Source of the DNA: Daphnia carinata
Lineage: Eukaryota > Arthropoda > Branchiopoda > Diplostraca > Daphniidae
NCBI RefSeq assembly: GCF_022539665.2
Contig: NC_081333.1
Location: 4,462,971 to 4,526,970, forward strand
Direction of reading: 5' to 3'
DNA length: 64,000 nt
Position 1 is the first letter of the stretch; each line of letters begins with the position of its first letter. Shown one piece after another: positions 50,830-63,195 of this stretch. The notes under the pieces are model-generated. The model did no database searches. It worked only from the letters and a program-made list of their open reading frames with translations, and had not been told where the DNA came from. The translations under genes were made by a program, and so were the position numbers.

Positions 50830-53800
50830 TTTACGTGTCACGCGCTTGCGGCAGGGCTGCGGCTGTTGCGGCCGTAGCGGCGTGCCTTTAATGTCCTTGG
50901 TTCAGCCCTTTCTCTCTCTCTTGCTCGTTTTTTTTTTTCCTTTTCGATTACATGTGCGTCGCCGTCGCTTGTTGGCAAATAAGTCTAACACAATACGAAA
51001 ACATTTCGTCGTCAGCTTCGGGCTCGAATTATGCGTTCAATCATTAAAAAAAAATCGGACATGCGAAATTGCGATGGAATTCCCAACGATACGTCGACCA
51101 CTCCCGGAAATCTCACGCAATTTTTTTTATTCTTTAAAATGACGGCGACACATCGACGAGAGAAAATGTTCGTAACGCGTTCAAAGTTCAAACAGGGCTG
51201 GGCCAACCCAGACAGATTAAAGTTCGATGCGAGCGGCACAACAAAAATTTCTCCCGCAGAAAGAAAAAAAGGGAAGGCCGAAGTGTTTTCACTTGCACCA
51301 CCTTGATCCGTTTACCGTTGAACTGTTAAGTATGTACTGGATCGGAGATGATTGATACACGCTTTCAACGCGTCCATAAGTGTTCCTTTTTGTGTGTGTT
51401 ATGTGTGTGTGTGTGTGTCTGTTTCTTAAAAAACGTGTGTCTAATGCGAGGTTATCAGATGGCCACACCTGGACAAGCGCCTTAAGCTATGCGTCCATAA
51501 GATTTTAGTAGAGTATTAGACCGGACATCGTCCGATGGCCGTCGCGCTAACTCTCTACGACCTCCGCAACCGCTGCAAAACATAATTCCTTGTTTTTTGT
51601 TTTGATTATTATACAATTTTCAATGTCATCCAGCTTTTCAAAATGGATTTGGTGTTGTTTTTTTTTTTTTTTGCTTTTCGAATATTCTTTCCTTTTCTTT
51701 CTGGTTTTTGTTGTTGTTGTATTTTCCTGCAGTTTCATACCGACGTTCATTTTATTGGTGGTCGGTACGGCTGAGGTTTTTGAGAGTGGTGGTTCGTTAA
51801 TTTTCTATGGGATAACACTTCGTCGTTCATTTTCAGTTGAGGGGATTTTTCTGTAATTCGCAAAAAAAAAATATATATATAGTTAAAGAACAACATTCTT
51901 GCGGTTGAAGGTGGTCTATCTACATATGGTATGCCGATGGTTTATATTTTAGACTTCCCTTTTTTTTTCAACCGAAAATGTCTACCGGTTGTCCGTGAAA
52001 TTGTTCTGTTGTTCCAGTCACTTGCAGGAAAACCGTGAATTTCCATTTCTAAAAAATTCATTTTTTTTTTATGATCGAGCAATTGAATTGCTTTAAAAAA
52101 AAATGTAGAGTGGCGCCAGAGTTCCTTACACAGGATATTAAAAAAAAAAACAAGAAAAAAACAAGAAAAACCGGTTTTTATAAAATTCTCCTTTTTTGTT
52201 CAAGTTCGTTTTTTTTTTTTCTGAAAAAGAAAATATAACTGGGTCAATTTTTTTTGTTCGTTTTGACGCACTCCCGTTGATTTGTTGGTACACATTACCC
52301 CACCCGAACAGCAAACGCCTGTTCTTAGACACGCATGATGCATCGCTCTCCTTTTCCCAGTTACACACATGCGTAATATATATATTTTTTTTTACCTTCC
52401 CCGAGTCTCGCAGGAAGGTTTATGGTAATCGCGAGCTCATTCACAGAAGCAAGCACCGCGAAAATCCCATCCAAAAAAAAAGGGGAATCACGCAAACAAA
52501 ACTGTTCATTGCTCAAATTGGACGAAACAAATAAAAACCGGTGCGCTCGAGGAAATTTGCCTTTGATTTCTCATCATTTTTGCTACCGCGCTTTTCAGTT
52601 CGCATAAATTAGGCAATAAAAAAAAACAAGTTGTAAAAATAAAAAGAAATGAAAAATAGTTTAAAATCAGCAAAAGAGAAAGCGCCCTGTTGAATTTAAT
52701 TGAAAAAAAAGCGGGGTCAAACTCCAAAAAATTCTTATTGCTATTTCGTGTATAACACGCAAAAGTATAGAATATATTTTTTTTTTCACGCGAACGTGCC
52801 ATGGTGGAACATTAATTTTTACATACGGGTAAAACACGCCATACCCCAACAAAAAAGAAACAGATCATCGGGCTTGCCCTATTTATTTATTTATCACTCG
52901 AGCGCATGCAAATCTGAAATGTCTTTCGCAAAAAAAAAAGGGAACTCTTGATGTATAACAAAATCAGTTTCAACTGTAATTCGAAATGATGGGAGGGCGG
53001 CATTGAGAATGATTTGAGCACACACACACAAAAAAAGAATTATCTGGCTTGCACAGCATTTCATTTACAATGAGCCCAAAGCAGAAACGATAATTATTCC
53101 ATCATTCCCTGAAAGAAAAACAAGGCCGTCTGTTTGCGAAACACTACATCTTTGTATAAATACAAGAAACAAGAACTGCCCGTGAATTCAGAGAATGTGT
53201 CTGTCCGTCCCGTTCGTTTCCTCCGGGACCCTATAGCGCACGTTGCGACCCGCTAAAGGAGAATCGTGTTGAATAACATTTCTTTTTATCGGGGGCGTCA
53301 GTGAAGATAACTAGTTATCTTTTTTCAAGGCCGAAAATAAATAAATGCTAACTCTGTTCGGCAATCAAGAACAATGAACGCTCCAGCAAATGTGGCCGCC
53401 CTGTCCATAGGAGAAGTTCATTTTCTTTTTTGAAAATTTAAACTTAATAAATAATTGAACGTAATTGACCACATCATCCAGCAATTCATTTTTGTTTTCA
53501 TTTTAAAAGCGTCAACCTATTGCACGAAAGAGGAACGAGAAACGGTTCAACTCGTCGTTCGGATAACGCGACAAAGGCAAATGTTTTCCTCTCGAGTTTT
53601 TGCGGTTAGACCACAGGATATATATTTTTTTTTTTGTTGCTTCTTCTTAAAAACGAAGAGTGTCTGCGTGAGGGCCATACTTATACATATATATACTTTG
53701 AAGGAGCGACCTGGAAAGAAAAAAGGGGACGTTTTGATGTGCCTTTATTGTCATCCATTTTCACCTTTCAAGGCGAAAAGAATTCTCAACAGACATTTTG

Positions 53801-55493
53801 CGTGTCTGTTCATCGTGATTTTTCGTCTGTGAACGAAAATTGTTTGTGAGCCCTTGTTCCTCTTTTTTTTTTTCAGTATAAGACAATATTGAAAATGACA
53901 CCGCCTTAAGAAAAAAATGGGTTTCAGGTGTAGCGCTAATCATATAGCCCGACTGTTAGTAGAGCAAAACTTCTTGATTGTAAATCTTGTGTTAATGTAC
54001 GCAGAGCCTAAAGGCCGTGTTGGAGTTGAAAATCTGCCTCTTTTCGGAACGACAACCGTTTCCAATCAAAGACCCCGCCTTGTGGCCTCTCAGAAGCCAA
54101 GGCTAATGCTAAAGGGGGTTGCAAATTGTTGCTCTTTTTTTTTTTTTTTTTCTTTTTTAGTCAAATAACGATTTACTCTTTTATTTTCGTGATTCTTTTT
54201 TTGCTTTTTGAATTCTTTTACAACGACTAAACAACACATTTCGCCGTGAGGCAATCGTGATAGGGCGTGTACGACGGCTGACCCACAACGGAGAAAAGAT
54301 TTTTTTCTTCGAAATTTCTGACTCAAGAGTTGAAGGTTCTTTTACGTTGGTGGGGTGTGTCAATCGATAGGAAATTTTTGCATCTTTCTTTGAAACGAAA
54401 TTCCCGGCATCGTCAAGGCTGAATTTAATGAATGTGGAGCACTCAACAGAGGACCGCTATATACTTTTGTAACAAGTCTATCAGCACTAACGAGCAATAC
54501 CAAATGATGGAGGAATGTACTGTCGTAGATATATTCGGTGAAATGGTGAGCTATCAAAACCTTGGATAATTTTGTGTTGATTACGTTTTGCGGTGAGGAA
54601 AAGTGGACCCACTTCGAGTTCGCTTTCTGGTTGACGTGGAGACACGAGAGCAAATCGTTTGGTTTTTAATCGAATTCGACCGAGCTGATATACATAAACC
54701 GTTCAAGATGTTTACAAAGGCTGTTATTATTCAGAACGAGAGTGGGAAACCGTATAGATTGATTGATAACACAGCCAACAAGATCCAATTTCTCACGCTG
54801 AGCAGTCATATTCAGGTAAATTGTTTTTTATTTTTTTTTTTAAACTTGGTTTGAAAGTAAAAATCGTGCATTCTAACATTTCTAAAATAATAAGCACCTT
54901 GTATCCGAATTCGCATTCCGAAGAACGCTATCGTTTTCCACGTTGATATATTGTTTTTTGTTTTTGTTTTTCAAGTAAAATGGTGGTTAAGTTCGCATGG
55001 TTAGAAGAAAAAAAAACGCAACCGCAAGTTGATTCTCACGTTATATCTCTTTCGTTGGCTTGAAAAAATTGTTTTTTGCGCATAATTGAATATGCTGCTT
55101 CGGCTCGGGTTGATTGTTTTGTTATCTGCTATACTTGCAAAAGTCAGAAATGTTTCATGATTTGCATGGCTAATAATAACTTGCCGACCTGACAGAACCA
55201 AAATACATTTGTAATTTGATACGAAAGGCCCACGATTGAAAAGGAATTTTGTAAAAGTGACGATGGTGATGAGATGGAAAACAGTGCGTTAACATATGAA
55301 AATCTGAAGGGAAATCGGGAGCTAATGGAATGCTGAAAAATGCCAAGCAGATAAGACATTGAAATGTTTAGTAAATATATTATCAATATAAATACTTATC
55401 TTGGGCGTTCGAAAACTCGTCATAAGTTTGAAATGTCAACCGCAAATGATACACGGGAGCATATCAAACGAATAAAAAGGTGTTAACGCATTT
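50830..55493. other. Intergenic, no gene recognised
   Basis: AT-rich with T and A runs. An open plus-strand frame at 54603-54854 and a minus-strand frame at 54360-54653 look superficially protein-like but have no recognisable domain, start context or splice partner. Confidence 0.5.
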
Positions 55494-55515
55494 GAGAAGC
55501 GTGTTCTCGCTTCTC
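55494..55515. promoter_or_regulatory. Perfect 8-bp inverted repeat upstream of the kinase-WD40 gene
   Basis: GAGAAGCG and CGCTTCTC separated by 6 bp, 87 bp upstream of the ATG. It contains GAA/TTC half-sites and may be a transcription factor site or lie in the 5' UTR as a small hairpin. Confidence 0.4.
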
Positions 55516-55601
55516 GTATTATCGGAGCGAAAATAGCTTTACTGTCAGTTGCATTTCGTTGGTCATGTTAGTATAGATTTCTCTCGACACACCGAAACAC
55601 T

Positions 55602-58384
55602 ATGGCATTCTCGACAGCCGCTCAATGCGATTTTCCAAAGCCATGGTCGGGTAATATCAAGTACAACAAGGACAGTGTGCTTGGCAAAGGGGGTTTCGGA
55701 GTTGTGTATCGTGGCACTTACAACGATGAAACTGTCGCCGTTAAAAGAATCGTATTGGAGAATGTTGATCCACTTAACCGGGAAGTGGCATTGCAGACTC
55801 AGCTGGATCACGAGAACGTCTTGAAAATTTTGACAGTCGAACAGTCTAGCGATTTCAGGTACGTATATTATCTACTCAGGATCAAAAGAGTTGCAAGGCA
55901 GTGTTAAATTGTGCGCACGGCGTTCAGGTATATCGTTCTAGAGCTGTGCAATGGAACATTGGAACAACTTTGCGATGACACCTACGTCGGTGCGGAATTA
56001 CCATCAGATGCCAAAATTTTGCGCCAAATGACGGAAGGCCTTCGTTACATCCACACGCAGAAATTGGTCCATCGAGACATCAAGCCGGAGAACGTTCTCT
56101 TCTATGGCACGACAACCCCTGTGCTTGTTAAACTGTCCGATTTCGGATTGAGCAAGCACCTGAGCACTAACGAAACATGCAGCATGAGTGGATTCAAAGG
56201 AAGCCAACTGTGGATGCCACCCGAATTGTTACAGTTAACTGACAATTCATTGCAAATGGGTACTATGTTTCAAGCTAAAGGGTCGCCCAGTAGCGACATT
56301 TTTGCCACGGGATGTGTCACTTTCTATTACGTCACTCGCGGCATTCATCCGTTTGGCGCTGGTGCTATCGACGTACCCAGCAATATCCGTCATGATAGAC
56401 CCGTCAACATAGAAAGAGGTATATTTAAATTTAAATTTCAAGCCAAATGAGTTTTGCTGAAGTGATATGTTTTGAAACAGGCGATCCTGGGCTCAACTAT
56501 TTACTCGATATCGCGCGGGAAATGATCAGATTCAATCCGAAAGAAAGGCTGGGACTTGACAAAGTCTTGGAAAAGCTTCAGTTTCGCCAGCGATTAAGTA
56601 ATATACACTTCAAATTAAGTCTACGCGGGTGATGGCGCTCTTTTAATATACCGCCATTTAACCGAATTGCATATTCGATCGCCATTGACTGTACCTCTAT
56701 GTGTATGCAGGCTCCACTAGAACGCCCGTGTTTCATGTGAGATCTAAATTGTGCAACCAATCGATGCCCGATAATAGAGTGACGACATGTGTCTTTCATC
56801 CCGTCGATCCCGTTTTAGCCGTTGGCTTCCACGATGGAAGTGTCGTTCTCATTACAAATGAAATTGATGAAACGCCTTTTCTAAGCTGGGATCGTGAAAC
56901 CTTGTCGGCCGTACACGACCACCTCTCGACATCATTTGCCCTGATCAACATGGAATGGAATGTACGTCTTTCCTGTTTTCAAACGTTAATAACATCTCAT
57001 TTAATTCTTGTCCCTTTCCCCTTGTTTTTTTTTATAGGTAAATGGAACTCTGTTAGCAGCTAGTACTGATAAGGGGTCCGTCATTTTATGGACGTATCAA
57101 AACAAGGAAATCAACTTTGATAGCGTCCAGCTTGGAGATAACGTCGGAAACATTTATTGGAGCCCATTTGCTACCCACATGTTTGTGGCCAATTTTCGTC
57201 ATGAGGTTCAATGATTTATTCATATACTGTTACATTTACTGTTACGATTCTCCCTCTGTTTTGGGCTTTAATCAGTTTTTCACTTCGTTTGAAAAGACGC
57301 GTCGGCGAGCCAGGCGTGATTCCGGACATAAGGGAGGACTTTTGGTTTGGAACGGAGCGATCGACGAAGAAGAAACGGTTGAAACCAAATTGAGAACGAC
57401 TTATCACATCAGAGATGTTGCCTGGATCTCGCACGATGAAGTGGCCCTCGCCTGTGACGGAAAAATCCGCATTTTCACCATTATGAACGGCACTAGTTTA
57501 TCGGCAAACCCCAAACAGCTGCTCCACATTGTAATTTTGAATTATTTGATCCAGTATGTATCAGTGATTTTTAACTTGTTTCACAATAGGGTGAAGTTGG
57601 AGTTGTGGCATGGAACGAACGCTCTAAAATGCTGGCCTCCGGATCATCAGAAGGCACCCTGAAGGCAATATCAATCCAGCTTTTGTTATTGATCTACGCT
57701 GAAAAAATAAAATAAAATCTTAATGCCATTTTGGGTAATGCAGATTTGGAAGAAAGAGGGCACCCAGATCTCTGTGCATTGCGAATTAAACGCGAAACCC
57801 AGCTGCTTGTCTCTTTCGTGGTATCCATGTTCGGACGCAAATACGTCCTCTTCCACGGGCGCATCTAAATATCATTTGATTGCGTGGTGCGTTACGTATT
57901 ATAGCTTGGCTAATCGATTGTGAAGTAGTAGCTTTTTCCTATGATTTTAAAGAATAACATTTTTTATGGGAGGTCTGCTGTTTAATTTCTTTGTAGTGGC
58001 CTCGGTAGCGGATGTATCACCGTATGGAAACCGGAACCCGAATCCATTCCCACTACTTTCCCTGCACACAATCGAATGATACACGACGTCTCGTTTTCAC
58101 CAAACGCTCAATATCTAGCATCCATCGGTGCTGATGATAAGCTTCACATATGGTCTACCCAGGTAAGCCATTTCCATATTGAATCTCAAATGAAACGAAG
58201 CCGGATTATTTTTTTATGTGGCAAGTCGTGGGAGGAAATTGGCGTTTTTGAAATGAAGAAGGACTTGATGGGTATAAACAGACGCAAAATATCGTGGGAC
58301 TCCAGTAGTCAGCGGTTGACAACAGCCTCGGAGCTTACCGAAGTATCTCTCAGAAATTTTATTCTTATTGCCATTCACTTTTGA
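55602..58384 (+). CDS. IRE1-like serine/threonine kinase fused to a TBL1-like WD40 domain
   Basis: 674 residues from ten exons: 55602-55858, 55928-56418, 56481-56597, 56711-56961, 57038-57205, 57333-57530, 57590-57664, 57744-57886, 57997-58162, 58226-58384; phases all agree. Kinase domain about residues 27-285: glycine loop LGKGGFGVV (27-35), Lys48, HRDIKPEN (134-141), DFG (157-159), PPE (183-185), so predicted active. Segments such as YIVLELCNGTLEQL, FATGCVTFYYVTRGIHPFG and MIRFNPKERL resemble the IRE1 kinase. The usual C-terminal RNase domain is absent. From about residue 295 come WD40 repeats (VFHPVDPVLAVGFHDGSVVL, GEVGVVAWNERSKMLASGSS, HDVSFSPNAQYLASIGADD) resembling the TBL1/TBL1XR1 propeller. 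No signal peptide or membrane segment, unlike IRE1, so cytosolic or nuclear. Intron 7 appears to use a GC donor. The join rests on the exon 3-4 splice (A|GTAATA to TGCAG|GC). Confidence 0.8.
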
Positions 58385-60589
58385 GGGGCGGGTTCTATTA
58401 CACGAACTCACTTTTAACGTTAAAATCAGATTCTCGTGATCGAGTGTATCGCCGGAGTCGACTGATATTGAACGCTCTGATAAATAGAAGCCAGCCAACA
58501 AGCCGAATGAAAGAAATAGGTAGGGCGACGACACGGCAATCAAATTTTCTTGCCAGTTTCTTCGTTTTACCCCATAGATTAAAGAATTTTATGTAGCTCT
58601 TCAAGCAAAGATGACGTCATATGTATCACATTACCTGTTTAGGCATATACCTTTTGTACGGGGTATTTGCGGCCCTATCCGACAATGGGCGTGTTGCAAT
58701 GTATTACATTCCTTAAAGATTACGTTCGTGATAGTGACATAATAAACTAAATGTTGAAGCAAAAATCGGAAGCAAAACATTATGGTATCGTTCCATATTT
58801 TTCATTTATGGCTTCTGCTGACAATTGTTGGTTTCTAGATTACGTTTGTTATCTGGCATGTGACGTCGGATAGTTTCGTAACTATACGCAAACGTGACCC
58901 GAAAAACAACGAGTTGTCTTTGGTCTATGTAGAAATTTCGTTATTGCTACAACTCAAATCACTTTAACCAGTTTAGCCATCGGCCGTTCTGAAAGCCAAT
59001 GAAAGTGAAAACTGTCGTCGCGGAACATTGCGGTCAGCCTAATATTTAGTGAAATGAAAAAAAAAAACTCGGCGTGACAGAGCAGGTTGTTTACCAATCG
59101 GGCTGATTTCGCGTCCGTCAGAGCTGATTTTGCAACAATATCCGCTTGTTCTAGCGTCAGCAGTTGCTTTACATACTGCACATCAAACATCCACCATAAA
59201 CAAATGTTAACGCCCTTTACGAACGAAAACTGGTGGATGTGACTATAAGGTTACTTTGCATATTTGTATAATGAAGCCAACCGGTTTAGGAGGAGACGTC
59301 AATACAACGACCCGAGCCAAAAGAATTTCATTTTCTACAGCCTCACCCAAGAAATTCCGTTTCCACAAAGGTCGATGGAGTACAAAATACATCCTGTTTC
59401 CATAGTGCTGGAATTGAAACTTAGCGGTATCTCAATAATTATACCGTCAGCGCCTTTTTACATGTGGAGTGGTATGCGAATCGATGTTCTGTAATTACCG
59501 TTTCTTATACAACAGGGTATGGGCATCACTTCATTTAATTTGCCGACTTGTCAAATCTTTTGCTTTCCCTAAAGCTTTTTTGTCAATGCCAATTACAAAA
59601 GCATGTGACTCCATGTTGAGCCATTAGTCATAAGGATGCACATTTGTTAAGGAGGCCCCTAAAAAAAATAAAAAAAAATAAAAACAGAGCATTCGTTTGA
59701 GAAAACCTTGAAGTCAAATGGAGATATTAAAAATGTTCACTAGAGACCATTTTTTACTGACATTTGTTATTGTCCTTAAATTGTAATGATGTACTCACAT
59801 ACACAGGCGGACTGAACAGCAGCGTACATCAACTTGCTCTTCGGATACCAACTCAAACGTTGTGTGAAAAGTTGAAGTAATAACAGAGAAGAACGAGCCC
59901 TAACTTTTACGTCATTTACTTTATCTGTTTCCTCTGATATTTTGAATGGGAAAATACGGGTAAGGCGCTATTTTGAGTTGGACGCACCTTGTGCTGGAAC
60001 CCTTTCATACGTGATGATTATAATTGTTAATTGCGCAAGAAAATGCCAGTGGGATCTTTAACTGGGAATCCGGTAATCGAACGGCATCTGCTTATACAAT
60101 AAAAACTCGTTCGGGATAATGTGCAAAGGTAGGTGTTGTCATTCCCCTTGATTATGACGTTTACGATTCAGAGACCTCCTACCTTTTTTTCGGATAAAAA
60201 TTAGAACCCATTTCGGAGTCATTGCAAACCCACATCCGTGAATCACCTTTAGTCTTTGATAGTGTCTTCTTGTGGGTGTGGCAACAGTCCCGCCTCATAA
60301 CAAAGTCAATTTTTGTGATCCGCGTTTAATATCGAGTATAAATCGTCCGCTTTTAAAGCTACATTGAAGTTTCTAAGAAAAAAAGAAAAATCACGAAAAA
60401 GTCGGGCTTATTTTGTCTTGTTCGCTTATTTTTTAGGCCCAACTTTTAGTTGAAAAAAGTTGCGCTTATAAAGTTGACTTGGAATACGATGGATCCTAAC
60501 ACGGTCCAGCAACATTCGAACGCTGGTTACGAATAAAATCTTTATTTTTCTATTAATTGTGCAGTTTTTGAATAAAAAACAGAATCATA
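58385..60589. other. 3' flank of the kinase gene and intergenic sequence
   Basis: An AATAAA near 58740 may end the kinase-WD40 transcript. A minus-strand open segment at 59095-59176 (QLLTLEQADIVAKSALTDAK) is bounded by acceptor- and donor-like sites but is isolated. Nothing else is recognised. Confidence 0.45.
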
Positions 60590-61872
60590 GTAGCCTTAGC
60601 CCAACTGCTTTGAAGCTGAATAACGCAAAAACTATTGGTCCCATACAAAAATGAAGCCGATTCTCGTGGTCCCCGTTTAATTTCGAATAAGGTTCGTATA
60701 ATTTTATCCATAGTTAGAATTTCGCCAAAAATGAAGAAGTGGGAAGGCCTTTCCACTTTTGTCGAAATCCGACAAAAGTGACATTTCATGGAATTGGATG
60801 TAACTCACCAGAAATAATCAGAATTAAACGCTAATTCCGAATATAGCATTCGTTTTCCCCTTAGTTTTGCAGTTTCTGAATAAATCGCAATTTAAGTGAT
60901 TTTAGTTTTTTTTCGTCGCCAACGCCATCTATGAACAGAAATATCGTAAAAATAAGTTTCTATGGTGGAAATGTAATTTAAACTAGGATCAAGACAAAAT
61001 CCCTACCAGGAAATTCAAAAAAGTGATCGAAAACTGTCAACAAGATTTTGAGCAACTGATTAAATTATACAGGTTTTGATAAAACGTAATCGAAATCAGG
61101 TTGGTATTAGCTCGACTGCTTTGAACCTGAATAACGCAAAAACTATTGGTCCCATACAAAAATGAAACCGATTTTCGTGATCCCCATAAAATTTTGAATA
61201 AGATTCGTGCAATTTTATCCATAATTAGAAGTTTGCCTAAAATGAAAAAGGGGGAAGCCTTCCCACTTTAGTCGAAATCCGAAAAAAATGAAACCTCATA
61301 GAACTGGATGAAATTCACAGAAAACAATTAGAACTAAACGCTGATTCCGAATATAGCATTGGTTTTCCCCTTATTTGTGGAGTTTCTGAATAAATCACAA
61401 TTTAAGTGATTTTAGTTTGTTTACCGTTGCCAACGCCATCTATCAACAGAAATAACGTAAGAACAGGTTCCGATGCTGGAAATATCACTCAAACTAGGAT
61501 AACTAAAAAAACTATAAGTCGCACGTAAAAACAATGTTCATTTGTATGATTCTCATTGAATTCTCAATCAAAACCATGTATTTAAAAGGATTTATAAATT
61601 TTAGCCAAAACTGAAAAAGTAGGAAGGCCTTCTCACTTTTGTCAAAATCAGCAAAATGTGACATCTCACGGAATTGCATTAAACTCATCATAAATAGTCA
61701 GCGTTGAACGCTGATTCAGAATATAGCATTAATTTTTTTCTTAGTGGTGCAGTTTCGGAATAATGCGCAATCAAAGTGATTTTAGTTTGTTTACCGTCGC
61801 CAACGCCACCTATGAACAAAAACATGAACGTAAAAATAGGTTTCGATGCTGGAAATATCAATCAAACTAGAA
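60590..61872. repeat. Three diverged direct copies of a roughly 370-420 bp repeat unit
   Basis: Copies run at about 60590-60999, 61090-61500 and 61501-61872. Shared landmarks in order: a phrase like ATAACGCAAAAACTATTGG (first two copies), GAAGTGGGAAGGCCTTTCC, CCGAATATAGCATT, CAGTTTCTGAATAAA, GTGATTTTAGTTTGTTT and GCCAACGCCATCTATGAAC. A fourth partial copy lies at about 62980-63195. No open frame; non-autonomous mobile or satellite-like DNA. Confidence 0.8.
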
Positions 61873-61984
61873 TCTAGACATGACTTAGGGGTAAACTAAT
61901 ATTGTACTCGTTATCAGCGTTAAATTTGGATCATCATAGGCCAGCTTCAGCAAATTTCGAGAGATTGCAGTTTTTGCTAATTTT

Positions 61985-63045
61985 GACAAAATGGTAGGCC
62001 TTTCCACTTTATCATTTTTGGCAGAATTTCACAATTAGCTTAAAGTACATGATTCCGACGCAGAATTGAATGCTAATAACGAAAATCAAGTTTATTTTTC
62101 AATTGGCCATATAGTTTTTGAGCTAAACGAAAGAAATGACCGTGGAAAAATTGCTTCAAAAACCTGCAAAAACTGACACTCGTTGGAATTCGTTAATAAT
62201 CACAGAATATACTCAAAATTGAATGATAATTACGGGAAAATTGCTATTTTTTTCATTAAGTCAACCGTTTTTTTAATACACGAATATTTTTGCTACATCG
62301 CACTAAACGCTAGCGCGCCAGTACGTGATAGTGCTTTGAACTTTTTTTTTCATGTTTACCCAAATTTGGCTTAAAATACTTGATTTCGATGCAGAATTTA
62401 ATGCTAATCATGAAAATCTAATTTATTTTCCAATGGGCCTTATGGTTTTTAATATAACGAAAAAATAAGAAAAGTCGGGCTTATTTAGTAGGGCTTATTT
62501 AGTCGAGCTTATTTAGTAGGGCTTATTTAGTCGGGCTTAAAAAAATTTTAAGCAAAAACTGACACTCATCGGAATTGGTTGAATGTCACAGGATATACTC
62601 AAAATTTAATGCTGATTACGGGAAAATTGTTAATTTTTTCATTAAGTCAATGATTTTTTTAATACACCGAATATTTCAAATACACAAAGCGCTATCACGT
62701 ACTGGCGCGCTAGCGTTTAGTGCGATGTAACACAAGTAGTCGTGTATTAAAAAAAAACAGTTGACTAAATGAAAAAAATAGCAATATTCGTATAATCAGC
62801 ATTTAATTTTGGGTATATTCAGAATTTTTCAATGAATTCCAACGAGTGTCAGTTTTTGCAGGTTTTTGAAGCAATTTTCCCGCGGTCATTTTCTTCGTTT
62901 ACTTCAAAAACTATAAGGCAACTTGCAAAATAAACTTAATTTACGTGATTAGCATTCAATTCTGAATCGAAATCATGTATTTTAAGCCAAATTTAAAATT
63001 TGGCCAAAAATGAAGAAGTGGGAAGGCTATAGCCTTTCCACTTTT
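61985..63045. repeat. Large imperfect foldback: inverted arms of about 350 bp around a third direct copy
   Basis: Left arm about 61985-62345 and right arm about 62690-63045 are reverse complements (e.g. CTAGCGCGCCAGTACGTGATAG against CTATCACGTACTGGCGCGCTAG). The about 345-bp spacer contains a direct-orientation copy of much of the left arm (AAAAACTGACACTC, ATGCAGAATTTAATGCTAAT). No coding capacity. Confidence 0.8.
62477..62540. repeat. 14-bp tandem repeat, about 4.6 copies
   Basis: Units alternate CGGGCTTATTTAGT and AGGGCTTATTTAGT. A related phrase, GTCGGGCTTATTTTGT, occurs once at about 60402. Lies in the spacer of the foldback. Confidence 0.85.
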
Positions 63046-63195
63046 GTCGAAATCCGAAAAAAATTTGATGTCATGGAATTGGATGAAATTTGCCAGAAAT
63101 AAATTGAACTGAGCGCTGAGTCCGAATATAGCATTAATATTCCCCTTAGTATTGCAGTTTTTGAATAAAACGGAATCAAAGTGATTTTAGTTGTA

